From Bacteroidota bacterium (lineage in GTDB: Bacteria; Bacteroidota; Bacteroidia; Bacteroidales; Paludibacteraceae), in the NCBI GenBank assembly GCA_017860295.1, contig JAFNAS010000010.1:68151-129050 (forward strand): DNA of 60,900 bases, written 5' to 3'. Position numbers and translations under genes: made by a program. The first letter of the stretch is position 1. The number at the start of each line of letters is the position of its first letter. The notes under the pieces were generated by a model. It did not search any database and had not been told where the DNA came from. It worked only from the letters and a program-made list of their open reading frames with translations. This document shows positions 43,504 through 51,549 of the stretch, one piece after another.

Positions 43504-43690
43504 AGCCCCGCCGCCGGGCGGTCGCTCAGCCCCGGAACGGATTCTGCTCTGCCGCCGGGCGGTCGCTTAGCCCCGATGCAGGTTTTGCTCTGCCGCCGGG
43601 CGGTCGCCCGGAACCGATGCGGGTTCTACGCTGCCGCCGGGCGGTCACGCGGAACCGACGCGGGTTCTGCCCTGCCGCCGGGCGGCAGGA
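43504..43690. repeat. 41-bp GC-rich tandem repeat, five copies of a palindromic core
   Basis: The palindromic core CCGCCGGGCGG occurs at 43511, 43552, 43593, 43634 and 43675, exactly 41 bases apart each time. Between cores lies a more variable C-G-AACCGATGCGGGTTCT-like spacer. A period of 41 is not a multiple of three, and open frames through it have no protein character. Base composition is far richer in G and C than the flanks. Confidence 0.9.
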
Positions 43691-43727
43691 AATAGCACAA
43701 AGCAGACCGCTCTTTCCGTTTTTTTTC

Positions 43728-43735
43728 TACCTTTG
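43728..43735 (+). promoter_or_regulatory. -7 element of the DUF2461 gene
   Basis: TACCTTTG matches TAnnTTTG about 28 bases upstream of the start codon. No TTG is found at 17-23 bases upstream, so the promoter is partial. Confidence 0.4.
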
Positions 43736-43763
43736 CTTTTGTAATGATATAAAAAAAACAGTG

Positions 43764-44444
43764 ATGAGAACATCCGAAATAATCCCGTTTTTAGCTCAAC
43801 TGAGGGATAATAACAGCCGCGAATGGTTTGCCACGCAGAAAGAGTATTGCAAAGAGTTGCAGAAAGATTTTGAGAAACTGACCCAAACCGTGATAGAGGG
43901 AATCGCTACGTTCGATCCCGAAATCAAAGGGCTGGATGCAAAAAACTGCATCTTCCGCCTCTATCGCGACACCCGTTTTTCGCCCGATAAAACACCTTAC
44001 AAATCGCACTTTGGAGCCTACATGGCGGCCAAGGGTGGGCGCAAAAGTCCCCGGGCCGGTTACTATCTGCACATGGAGCCCGGCAATTCGTTTATCAGCG
44101 GTGGCGTTTACATGCCCGAACCGGTGGTTTTGAAAGCGCTTCGTCAGGCAGTCTACGAAAATATCGACGAGTGGCTCGAAATTACGGGCGAACCCTTTGC
44201 CTCGGTCTTCCCCGATATGTATGGCGAAGACGACAAACTGAAAAAAGTGCCGCTCGGTTTCCCCAAAGAGTGGCCGCACGGAGAGTTACTCAAGTATAAA
44301 CATTATGCGTTCGGGCGCACTATTTCCGACGACTTTTATGCACAGGACGATGTGGTGCCGCAATTAATCGCATATTATAAGTATCTTCAGCCGCTTCATC
44401 GCTTTTTGAACTTCACGGTGGATGAAACGCTGAATTTGGGGTAG
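43764..44444 (+). CDS. DUF2461 family protein
   Basis: A soluble protein of 226 residues. The DUF2461 features are visible: the N-terminal L-R-D-N-N-S-R-E-W-F near residue 13-22, I-F-R-L-Y-R-D-T-R-F-S-P-D-K-T-P-Y-K near 62-79, then G-G-R-K-S-P and Y-L-H-M-E-P-G-N-S-F-I-S-G-G near 90-115. No biochemical function is known for the family. The ATG at 43764 is chosen over a longer frame that would run through the GC-rich repeat and has no similarity to the family. The gene has its own -7 box and terminator. Confidence 0.88.
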   Translation: MRTSEIIPFLAQLRDNNSREWFATQKEYCKELQKDFEKLTQTVIEGIATFDPEIKGLDAKNCIFRLYRDTRFSPDKTPYKSHFGAYMAAKGGRKSPRAGYYLHMEPGNSFISGGVYMPEPVVLKALRQAVYENIDEWLEITGEPFASVFPDMYGEDDKLKKVPLGFPKEWPHGELLKYKHYAFGRTISDDFYAQDDVVPQLIAYYKYLQPLHRFLNFTVDETLNLG

Positions 44445-44471
44445 CTGCCCTCTGTTTGCTGTTAATTTATA

Positions 44472-44522
44472 AAACGACCCCATGTTTTTTTGATGTTATG
44501 TCCGAAAATATGGGGTCGTTTG
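44472..44522 (+). terminator. Hairpin after the DUF2461 gene
   Basis: AAACGACCCCAT and ATGGGGTCGTTT form a perfect 12-bp stem around a 26-nt loop. A second GGGGGTCGTTTT copy of one arm follows ten bases later, so alternative folding is possible. Confidence 0.6.
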
Positions 44523-44620
44523 TCTGGCTGGGGGTCGTTTTGCCGGGGGTCCGAAAACTACAAATCGAAATGTAAAGCCGTGTCTGATTGAAAATTTGAT
44601 ATTATTGGCATTCCAAAGGC

Positions 44621-44651
44621 TTGCAGTTGTAACGCAAAGGTGTTATTTTTG
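44621..44651 (+). promoter_or_regulatory. Promoter of the YhcH-family gene
   Basis: TTG (44621-44623), a 20-base spacer, then TATTTTTG (44644-44651): an exact Bacteroidota promoter with a predicted start near 44658. Confidence 0.75.
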
Positions 44652-44689
44652 TAACACCGATCACTTAGAAAAATTACGATTCACACCAG

Positions 44690-44712
44690 TTTATCATGCC
44701 AGTCATGATAAA
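44690..44712. promoter_or_regulatory. Perfect inverted repeat in the leader of the YhcH-family gene
   Basis: TTTATCATG-CCAGT-CATGATAAA: 9-bp arms and a 5-base centre, between the promoter and the start codon. It could be an operator or a leader hairpin. Confidence 0.6.
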
Positions 44713-44730
44713 TTCAAAAATTATTCCGAT

Positions 44731-45177
44731 ATGATAGTAGCATCTTTGGCAGATAGCGCTCAGTATGACGCCCTGCATCCACTTTTTCGTCAGGCATTCG
44801 AGTATGTAAAACAGAACGATCTGACAGAGGCTCCGGCCGGTAAAATAGTACTCGATGGAGATAAATTGTTTATCTCGGTTGCCGATATTACGGGCAAGAC
44901 TCCGGAGGCAGCGCGTCTCGAAACACATGCCCAATACATCGACATTCAGATTCCGCTTACCGCACCCGAAACTATGGGCTTTCTTCCGGCAAGCGACTGT
45001 CAGAACTCGCCCGAGGGTTACAACGACGCCAAAGACATAACCTTTTTCACCGATAAGCCGTCGGCCTATGTCAAAGTGGAACCCGGTCAGTTTGTGATCT
45101 TCTTTCCACACGATGGTCATGCTCCCTGCATCGGCGAAGGTGCAATCCGCAAATTAGTTATTAAAGTTCGCGTATAA
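44731..45177 (+). CDS. YhcH/YjgK/YiaL family protein
   Basis: A small cupin-fold protein of 148 residues from a family that includes EbgC and sialic-acid-locus proteins, thought to act on sugar anomers or sugar acids. Family signatures: K-I-V-L-D-G-D-K-L-F-I-S near residue 34, L-E-T-H-A-Q-Y-I-D-I-Q near 61-71, and the metal-binding-type F-F-P-H-D-G-H-A-P near 123-131. The ATG at 44731 is chosen because the family begins at this point and the promoter lies inside a longer frame. It precedes glgB by 53 bp, but the substrate is not obvious. Confidence 0.85.
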   Translation: MIVASLADSAQYDALHPLFRQAFEYVKQNDLTEAPAGKIVLDGDKLFISVADITGKTPEAARLETHAQYIDIQIPLTAPETMGFLPASDCQNSPEGYNDAKDITFFTDKPSAYVKVEPGQFVIFFPHDGHAPCIGEGAIRKLVIKVRV

Positions 45178-45230
45178 ACCCTATCAGCGACTTTCGTTGG
45201 CAATTTAATAGTAGATCAAAGCAACAATCC

Positions 45231-47261
45231 ATGCAAAAACTGAAAATCATAGAAAACGATCCGTGGCTCGAACCCTACTCGTCGGCTTTAGAAGGCCGGC
45301 ATCAATACGCTATCGGTAAAGAGGCAAAACTGACCGGAGGAACACAAACCCTATCCGATTTTGCAACCGGTTATCTCTTTTTCGGGCTGCATCGTACGGC
45401 GCAAGGATGGGTGTTCCGCGAGTGGGCTCCCAATGCTACCGCTATTTTTATGGTTGGCGACTTTAACGGATGGAAACAGGTACCCCAATACCAGTTGGTG
45501 AAAAAACCGAACGGCATTTGGGAACTGGAACTGCCGGCGAATGCCATGAAGCATGGTGACCTTTATAAGCTGATGGTGCATTGGTCGGGAGGTTGCGGCG
45601 AACGTATTCCGGCCTGGGCTCAGCGTGTGGTTCAGGACGAGGAGACCAAAATATTCAGTGCACAGGTATGGAGCCCCGAAGTGCGCTACCGATTTAAGGT
45701 GGCCGATTTCAAACCGAAAACCGATCCGCTTCTGATCTACGAATGCCATATCGGCATGTCGGGAGAGGCCGAGAAGGTTTCTACCTATAATGCTTTCCGC
45801 GAAAGCGTACTGCCCCGAATTGCCCAAATGGGCTATAATTGTATCCAAGTTATGGCGGTTCAGGAGCATCCCTATTACGGATCTTTCGGGTATCATGTCT
45901 CCAGCTTTTTTGCAGCATCATCACGTTTCGGCACGCCCGAAGAGATGAAAGCGCTGATCGATGAGGCTCACGCGTTGGGTATCTCCGTCATTATGGATAT
46001 TGTTCACTCTCATGCCGTCAAAAATGAAGTGGAGGGTCTGGGCTACTTCGACGGTACCCCCGATCAGTACTTCTATGCCGATGCTAAACGCGAACATCCG
46101 GCGTGGGATTCGCTCTGCTTCGATTATGGCAAAAACGAGGTGCTCCATTTTCTGCTCTCCAACTGCAAGTATTGGCTGGAAGAGTATCGGTTCGACGGAT
46201 TCCGTTTCGATGGCGTAACTTCCATGTTGTACTATAGCCATGGTTTGGGAGAATCTTTCAGTAACTATGCCGACTATTACAACGGACATCAGGATGATAA
46301 TGCCATCTGCTACCTGACGCTGGCCAACCGGTTGATACATCAGGTGAAACCTGCTGCAATCTCTATTGCTGAGGAGGTGAGCGGAATGCCCGAACTGGCT
46401 GCAACGTTCGAAGATGGGGGCATCGGCTTCGATTACCGCATGGCAATGGGCATCCCCGATTTTTGGATCAAAACAATCAAAGAGAAGAAAGATGAGGAAT
46501 GGAATCCGGGTCATATTTTCTGGGAAATGACCAACCGTCGTGTGGGAGAAAAAACGGTCAGTTATGCCGAAAGTCACGATCAGGCGCTGGTGGGCGATAA
46601 AACCATTATCTTTCGTTTAATCGACTCGGATATGTATTGGCACATGCAGCAGGGAGATACTACCATCAAAGTCGATCGTGGTATAGCATTGCATAAAATG
46701 ATTCGTCTCATTACGGCAACCACCATAAATGGAGCCTATCTCAATTTTATGGGCAACGAGTTCGGGCATCCCGAGTGGATCGATTTTCCGCGTTCGGGCA
46801 ATGGCTGGTCGCATAAGTACGCCCGTCGCCAGTGGAGTCTGGTCGACAATCCGAAACTGTTGTATCATAGCCTTGGCGATTTCGATAAAGCGATGATTGA
46901 ACTGATAAAGAGCGTTCCGGAGTTCAATTTGCTGCCTATATTCCAGCTCTGGGATAAGAACAACGATCAGGTGCTGGCTTATCAACGCGGCAATTTGCTG
47001 TTTGTCTATAATTTCCATCCAACTCATTCTTACACCGATTATGGCATTCTGGTTCAACCGGGCAAGTACAAAGTGGTGCTCGATACCGATGCCAACAGAT
47101 TTGGCGGTTTCGGTCTGTCGGACGATACCGTTGAGCATCTCTCTTTGTACGATCCGGTGCAAGCATCACATAACAAAGAGTGGTTGAAATTGTATATACC
47201 GGCTCGTTCTGCTCTTGTTTTGCAGCGTGATGGGTCGGAACCGGTTTATCCGGCTGATTGA
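45231..47261 (+). CDS. glgB: 1,4-alpha-glucan branching enzyme (GH13, eukaryote-type)
   Basis: Forms alpha-1,6 branches in glycogen. At 676 residues it resembles the plant/animal GBE1 branch more than E. coli GlgB. It has a CBM48-like N-terminal domain, with F-R-E-W-A-P-N-A near residue 63-70, and the catalytic barrel with D-I-V-H-S-H near 260, G-F-R-F-D-G-V-T near 325 (nucleophile Asp) and I-A-E-E-V-S-G near 382 (acid/base Glu); E-S-H-D-Q near 447 follows. Its closest functional partners, the GT3 synthase and phosphorylase, are 18 kb away on the other strand. The type match (GT3 plus GBE1-like GH13) is notable. Confidence 0.93.
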   Translation: MQKLKIIENDPWLEPYSSALEGRHQYAIGKEAKLTGGTQTLSDFATGYLFFGLHRTAQGWVFREWAPNATAIFMVGDFNGWKQVPQYQLVKKPNGIWELELPANAMKHGDLYKLMVHWSGGCGERIPAWAQRVVQDEETKIFSAQVWSPEVRYRFKVADFKPKTDPLLIYECHIGMSGEAEKVSTYNAFRESVLPRIAQMGYNCIQVMAVQEHPYYGSFGYHVSSFFAASSRFGTPEEMKALIDEAHALGISVIMDIVHSHAVKNEVEGLGYFDGTPDQYFYADAKREHPAWDSLCFDYGKNEVLHFLLSNCKYWLEEYRFDGFRFDGVTSMLYYSHGLGESFSNYADYYNGHQDDNAICYLTLANRLIHQVKPAAISIAEEVSGMPELAATFEDGGIGFDYRMAMGIPDFWIKTIKEKKDEEWNPGHIFWEMTNRRVGEKTVSYAESHDQALVGDKTIIFRLIDSDMYWHMQQGDTTIKVDRGIALHKMIRLITATTINGAYLNFMGNEFGHPEWIDFPRSGNGWSHKYARRQWSLVDNPKLLYHSLGDFDKAMIELIKSVPEFNLLPIFQLWDKNNDQVLAYQRGNLLFVYNFHPTHSYTDYGILVQPGKYKVVLDTDANRFGGFGLSDDTVEHLSLYDPVQASHNKEWLKLYIPARSALVLQRDGSEPVYPAD

Positions 47262-47263
47262 AA

Positions 47264-47842
47264 ATGCAACAAACGATGATTATAAACGAGCGAGATAGTC
47301 GTCGGGAACAGATGTTGTCTGTAGCCCGACAGATGATGACGGCCGCACGTACCGCACCCAAAGGCAAAGGGTTCGATATAGTGGAGATAGCGGCTGTCTC
47401 TGGCGAAGATGAAATTCAACGGCTTTCGGATTTAACCCGTCAAAAAGGAGAGAAGACCGGATTGAAGTTTATGCTGCGCGACGCGGAAAATATTCTTCAG
47501 GCGGAGGTGATTGTACTGATTGGTACCCGTACCAAAGTGCAGGGGCTCAATTGCGGTTATTGTGGCGTTGCCACCTGTGCCGAAAAGTTGCAGAATGATG
47601 CTATGCCTTGCGCCATCAATATGGTCGATCTGGGAATTGCGGTCGGTTCTGCCGTGGCAACGGCTGCCGATTTGCGGGTCGATACCCGCATCATGTTTTC
47701 GGTCGGTTTTGCCATCAAAGAAATGGGCTATTTGTCCGACTGCCACTCCATTTACGCTATTCCGGTCAGCGCCTCGTCAAAGAATCCTTTCTTCGACCGG
47801 AAACCCCGCGAACCACAACCGGAACAAAAGAGAGAGATTTGA
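47264..47842 (+). CDS. DUF2148 ferredoxin-domain protein
   Basis: A soluble protein of about 192 residues with a Cys cluster in the second half, G-L-N-C-G-Y-C-G-V-A-T-C-A near residues 97-109 (C-x2-C-x4-C), and another Cys at A-M-P-C-A-I-N. The opening E-Q-M-L-S-V-A-R-Q-M-M-T-A-A-R-T-A-P-K-G and the middle V-L-I-G-T-R are typical of DUF2148. A redox or iron-sulfur role is inferred. The ATG at 47264, two bases after the glgB stop, is chosen over an upstream TTG that would overlap it; the pair is probably one operon. Confidence 0.85.
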   Translation: MQQTMIINERDSRREQMLSVARQMMTAARTAPKGKGFDIVEIAAVSGEDEIQRLSDLTRQKGEKTGLKFMLRDAENILQAEVIVLIGTRTKVQGLNCGYCGVATCAEKLQNDAMPCAINMVDLGIAVGSAVATAADLRVDTRIMFSVGFAIKEMGYLSDCHSIYAIPVSASSKNPFFDRKPREPQPEQKREI

Positions 47843-47846
47843 TTGC

Positions 47847-48497
47847 TTAAAGCAGTTTGAGTTTGTTGATGGTATCGACCGGATCGGTTGATGAAAACAC
47901 AAAACTACCCGCAACCAATACGTTTACGCCGCTATCGACCAATCGTCTGCCAGTTTCAAAATTAACGCCTCCGTCCACCTGAATCAGTGCAGAGGCTTTT
48001 TTTGTGTCGATCATCGACCTCAGTGCCTCAATCTTCGGACAACTGTGTTCGATGAAGGTTTGCCCGCCGTAACCCGGATTCACACTCATAATCAATATAA
48101 GATCCAGATTGTCGATAACGTCTTCCAGCAGCGCTACGGGGGTGTGCGGATTGAGAGAAACTCCGGCTTTCATCCCGGCTTTTTGTATTGCCTGAATCGT
48201 GCGGTGCAGATGTGGACAAGCTTCGTAATGCACCGTCATGCGACTTACGCCAAGGTCTCTGAGGCGGTTGATGTATTTGTCCGGTTCGATCACCATCAGG
48301 TGAGCATCCATCGGTTTTTGTGTCGTCTTGGCAACCGATTCGATGATCGGAAACCCGAACGAAAGGTTAGGGACGAAAACGCCATCCATCACGTCGAGGT
48401 GGAGCCAGTCGGCCTCACTGTGGTTAACAATGTCGATCGATTTTTGCAGGTTGTTGAAGTCAACCGATAAAATGGAGGGTGCAATTAAAGTATTCAC
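47847..48497 (-). CDS. rpe: Ribulose-phosphate 3-epimerase (GTG start)
   Basis: Interconverts ribulose-5-phosphate and xylulose-5-phosphate in the pentose phosphate pathway. TIM barrel of 216 residues with A-P-S-I-L-S-V-D near residue 6, L-H-L-D-V-M-D-G-V-F-V-P-N near 32-44, D-A-H-L-M-V near 64, M-S-V-N-P-G-Y-G-G-Q near 137-146 and the phosphate-binding V-A-G-S-F-V-F near 196. The start codon is GTG: the frame upstream runs into a stop six codons earlier without any ATG. It converges on the DUF2148 gene with a 4-bp gap. Confidence 0.94.
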   Translation of the reverse strand: MNTLIAPSILSVDFNNLQKSIDIVNHSEADWLHLDVMDGVFVPNLSFGFPIIESVAKTTQKPMDAHLMVIEPDKYINRLRDLGVSRMTVHYEACPHLHRTIQAIQKAGMKAGVSLNPHTPVALLEDVIDNLDLILIMSVNPGYGGQTFIEHSCPKIEALRSMIDTKKASALIQVDGGVNFETGRRLVDSGVNVLVAGSFVFSSTDPVDTINKLKLL

Positions 48498-48618
48498 TGA
48501 TCTTGCTGGTTAAACGGTAAGAATCATCCACAGGATGGTTTTTGTCGTACAAAGATACAACTTTGACCGTTAAAAAGAAAATTGCTCAAAGATCAAAGTT
48601 GTATGCGGAGGAAGTCTC

Positions 48619-49374
48619 TTATTTTTTGTCTTCCTTTATATGAAATCCCTGTTCCCAGATATATTTCTCCATGTTGTATTTCATGGCGGTCTGGTAATAG
48701 TCCAGAATATGTTTGCCCCAATCGTTGGTGGTTTTGTCGCCTGCACGCACGGCATTGTAGGCGGTTACCTCCTCGTTGTAGGTCAATAGTTCCGGTTTAA
48801 TATCGTCAGTCCGGTAATGGTTTTCATGAATTACCAACGACAAGGGTAATTTCGGTTTCAAATCCGGATGTTCGGCCGGGTAGCCGATGGAGAGGCCGCA
48901 AATAACGCATACACCTTCCGGAAGTTGAAGAATTTTTGCCAGTTCTGCCGGAGCTGCCGTGCGGGTATAGCCGATACAACATGAGCCTAAGCCCAATGTT
49001 TCGGCAGCAATTGCTGCATTTTCCATCGCCAGTGCGGCGTCGATTACACCTACCATAAAGCCGTCCATGGTGTCCTGAAAAGGAGGAAACTCAGTGTCCG
49101 TGGCTTTGGCAAATTGCTGCAATTTGTAAAAGTCTACGCAGAAGACCATGAATACGGCGGAGGTTTTGATCTGCTTTTGCCCGATCAGTTCGTAGAGTTG
49201 CAACTTAAGATTCTGATCGGTAATAGATATCACAGAGAATTGTTGTCCGTTGTAGCTGGTAGGCGTATTTTGAATAGCCTTATAGATGAATTCCAGTTTT
49301 TCGGGCTCTATCGGTTGACGCTCGTAGCGCCTTATCGAAGTTCTGTTTAAAAATATTTCTTCTATTGTCTTCAT
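48619..49374 (-). CDS. NADPH-dependent FMN nitroreductase (NfsA-like)
   Basis: Flavin reductase of 251 residues. The N-terminus, I-F-L-N-R-T-S-I-R-R-Y near residue 7-17, and A-I-Q-N-T-P-T-S-Y-N-G-Q-Q near 33-45 are the FMN-contact motifs. A-E-T-L-G-L-G-S-C-C-I-G-Y near 125-137 and G-L-S-I-G-Y-P-A near 160 are conserved in the NfsA/FRP subgroup, with a lid after H-E-N-H-Y. It can reduce quinones and nitro compounds; the physiological substrate is unknown. It lies alone between rpe and a zinc-ribbon gene. Confidence 0.88.
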   Translation of the reverse strand: MKTIEEIFLNRTSIRRYERQPIEPEKLEFIYKAIQNTPTSYNGQQFSVISITDQNLKLQLYELIGQKQIKTSAVFMVFCVDFYKLQQFAKATDTEFPPFQDTMDGFMVGVIDAALAMENAAIAAETLGLGSCCIGYTRTAAPAELAKILQLPEGVCVICGLSIGYPAEHPDLKPKLPLSLVIHENHYRTDDIKPELLTYNEEVTAYNAVRAGDKTTNDWGKHILDYYQTAMKYNMEKYIWEQGFHIKEDKK

Positions 49375-49401
49375 TGTTATTGATGCTTAAAATAAAACAA
49401 A

Positions 49402-49444
49402 AGCCTTGCATCTATATCAGATTAAGATATTCAGATGCAAGGCT
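49402..49444 (-). terminator. Terminator of the zinc-ribbon protein gene
   Basis: AGCCTTGCATCT and AGATGCAAGGCT form a perfect 12-bp outer stem, with an inner ATATC/GATAT stem, followed on the minus strand by TTTTGTTTTATTTT. Confidence 0.85.
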
Positions 49445-49470
49445 CGCGTGATGATAGATTGTTAGTGGAA

Positions 49471-50241
49471 TTATTCTTGTGGTTCTGACGGTGAGTCAAT
49501 TTCAGGATCCACTAAAATGCGTCCGCAGTACTCGCATACGATGACCTTTTTGCGAAGACGGATTTCCATCTGGCGTTGAGGGGGAATCTTATTGAAGCAA
49601 CCTCCACAGGCATCACGTTGGATGGTAACTACCGAAAGTCCGTTGCGTACATTTTTGCGGATACGCTTGAAAGCGGTAAGTAAGCGAGGTTCTATGAAAC
49701 TTTCAATTTCTTTTGCCCGCTCGCGCAATTTTTCTTCTTCCTGTTTAGTCTCCGATACGATTTCGTCGAGTTCGCTCTTCTTTTGGTTGAGGTCGATTGT
49801 TCTTTCGTTCAACAGTTCGGTAGCTTTGGCAATTTCTTCATCCTTAAATGTGAGAGAAGCCTGTGCATCACGAATGCGTTTTTCGCTCAGTTCAATTTCC
49901 AGTGTTTGAAATTCGATCTCTTTCGACAAAAAATCATATTCACGGTTGTTACGAACGTTGTTTTGTTGTTCGGTATATTTTTCAATTTTCGTCTTGGCAT
50001 CCGTGATTTCAACCTTGTGTGTGGCTACTTGTTTTTGAAGGTCTTGTACTTCAATGGTGTAATTGTCTATACGGGTTTGCAAGCCGGCAATTTCATCTTC
50101 CAAATCCTGAACTTCGAGGGGTAATTCGCCGCGTAAAGTTTTGATTTTGTCAATTTCTGTTGCAACTGTTTGCAATTCATACAGAGCTTTCAATTTTTCT
50201 TCGACTGAAATTTCTTTTTCGTTTTTTGCGTCTGTAGCCAT
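49471..50241 (-). CDS. Coiled-coil zinc-ribbon protein (C4-type, DUF164 family)
   Basis: A protein of 256 residues. Residues 20-185 are a long charged coiled coil with heptad E, K, L and I patterns. Residues 205-240 form a zinc ribbon with D-A-C-G-G-C-F near 212 and V-C-E-Y-C-G-R near 236, giving two C-x2-C pairs. Such proteins bind nucleic acid or membranes in some bacteria; the role here is unknown. It is 94 bp downstream of the Nif3-like gene on the same strand; the two genes are commonly neighbours in Bacteroidota. Confidence 0.88.
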   Translation of the reverse strand: MATDAKNEKEISVEEKLKALYELQTVATEIDKIKTLRGELPLEVQDLEDEIAGLQTRIDNYTIEVQDLQKQVATHKVEITDAKTKIEKYTEQQNNVRNNREYDFLSKEIEFQTLEIELSEKRIRDAQASLTFKDEEIAKATELLNERTIDLNQKKSELDEIVSETKQEEEKLRERAKEIESFIEPRLLTAFKRIRKNVRNGLSVVTIQRDACGGCFNKIPPQRQMEIRLRKKVIVCEYCGRILVDPEIDSPSEPQE

Positions 50242-50335
50242 AACGGTATTGAATTTACAATTTTACGTTTAGTTGTGCCGTTTTACCTTGCTTTTCTTGT
50301 TATCCGGACTCTTTTTCGACTCCGAAAACGCTTAC

Positions 50336-51430
50336 TTACAAATAGTTTACCGGATTTGTATTGCATTCTGCGAAACGGACTGCAAATGTAGGCAATTTTT
50401 TTTGTATTTGTTCAAAAAATATCTCTTTTGTGAACTGCTCTGACTCATAATGACCTATGTCGGCCACGATGATACGGTTTTCGGCTCCGAAGAAGTCGTG
50501 GTATTTGAAGTCGGCCGAGACAAAAATATCGGCTTTAGCCCTGATGGCCGTGTTGAGCAACGATGCTCCCGATCCACCGCAAACGGCAACGGTTTTTATC
50601 GGTTGGCCTCTTAAGGATGTATGGCGGATTGCCCCGACACGAAAAATGGTTTTTATCCGCTTCAAAAATTCGGTTTCCTCTTCTGGTTCAGCCAGCTGAC
50701 CTATCATGCCCATGCCGGTTTGCGTCCACTCGTTGGCTAATGGAATCCAATCGAATGCGGGTTCTTCGTACGGATGAGCTGCAATCAGCGCCTCTTGAAC
50801 TTTGAACTTGAGATAGACGGGAACAACTACTTCGATGCGAATTTCCGGTTCGCGGTGGAGTTCGTCAATTTTGCCCACAAACGGATTGCACCCTTCGCCG
50901 GCACGGAAGGTGCCGAGCCCTTCGTTGTTGTAACTGCACGCGTCGTAATTACCGATGTGTCCGGCGCCCGCAACAAAAAGAGTTTCACGCAACCGATCGG
51001 CATGCGCAACAGGTACGAATGTTACAAGTTTGAGCAATTGTTTGGCCATCGGAGCCAGAATGCGGCAACCGGTCAATCCGATCTTTTGCGCAATTCGGCC
51101 GTTGACACCTTCGGCTACACTGTCCATGTTGGTGTGAGAAGAGTAGATGTTTATATCGTTTTGAATCGCTTTGATTACAGAACGTTGCACGTAGTCATCG
51201 CCTGTTATCTTTTTTAGTCCTTTGAAAATAAGGGGGTGATGAGAAATGATAAGGTTGCAGTTGTAGCGGATGGCTTCTTCTACCACTGCTTCGGTGACGT
51301 CGATGCAGAGCAGAATTCCATGAATAACATCCGTGCGCTTACCGACTTGTAAACCGGCATTATCGTAGCTTTCTTGCAAAGTCAACGGCGCAAAATCTTC
51401 TAAAACACTGCAAATGTCCTGAATAATCAT
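50336..51430 (-). CDS. Nif3-like dinuclear metal protein
   Basis: A protein of 364 residues with the NIF3 fold. The metal ligands are visible as I-S-H-H-P-L-I-F near residue 62-69, H-T-N-M-D near 97-101 and the C-terminal H-Y-E-S-E near 325. The insert with P-Y-E-E-P-A-F near 220 marks the long bacterial version. Nif3 proteins have been called GTP cyclohydrolase I type 2, but the true reaction remains open, so no specific enzyme name is given. It is upstream of the zinc-ribbon gene and probably co-transcribed with it. Confidence 0.88.
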   Translation of the reverse strand: MIIQDICSVLEDFAPLTLQESYDNAGLQVGKRTDVIHGILLCIDVTEAVVEEAIRYNCNLIISHHPLIFKGLKKITGDDYVQRSVIKAIQNDINIYSSHTNMDSVAEGVNGRIAQKIGLTGCRILAPMAKQLLKLVTFVPVAHADRLRETLFVAGAGHIGNYDACSYNNEGLGTFRAGEGCNPFVGKIDELHREPEIRIEVVVPVYLKFKVQEALIAAHPYEEPAFDWIPLANEWTQTGMGMIGQLAEPEEETEFLKRIKTIFRVGAIRHTSLRGQPIKTVAVCGGSGASLLNTAIRAKADIFVSADFKYHDFFGAENRIIVADIGHYESEQFTKEIFFEQIQKKLPTFAVRFAECNTNPVNYL

Positions 51431-51549
51431 AAGTAATCAATTTGAGAATGTGCCAATATGTTTATCGCATTTTTCAAAAGCAATATAAGGATCAAATATA
51501 ATCTTGCCGTTTCTAAATTGGCATACTGACAAAATAGAACATTAGCATA

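Larger units (their letters stand above)
43366..43763. other. Intergenic region with terminator and GC-rich 41-bp tandem repeat
   Basis: No gene is supported. It begins with the receptor terminator, continues with about 190 bases of GC-rich repeats, then an AT-rich promoter segment with TACCTTTG (43728-43735) ahead of the DUF2461 gene. Confidence 0.75.

Noticed and set aside
43396-43690. Open frames and a possible CRISPR-like array in the GC-rich repeats
   Set aside because: The 41-bp period is not a multiple of three, the spacers are themselves repeats rather than unique, and no cas gene is near, so neither a protein nor a CRISPR array is supported.
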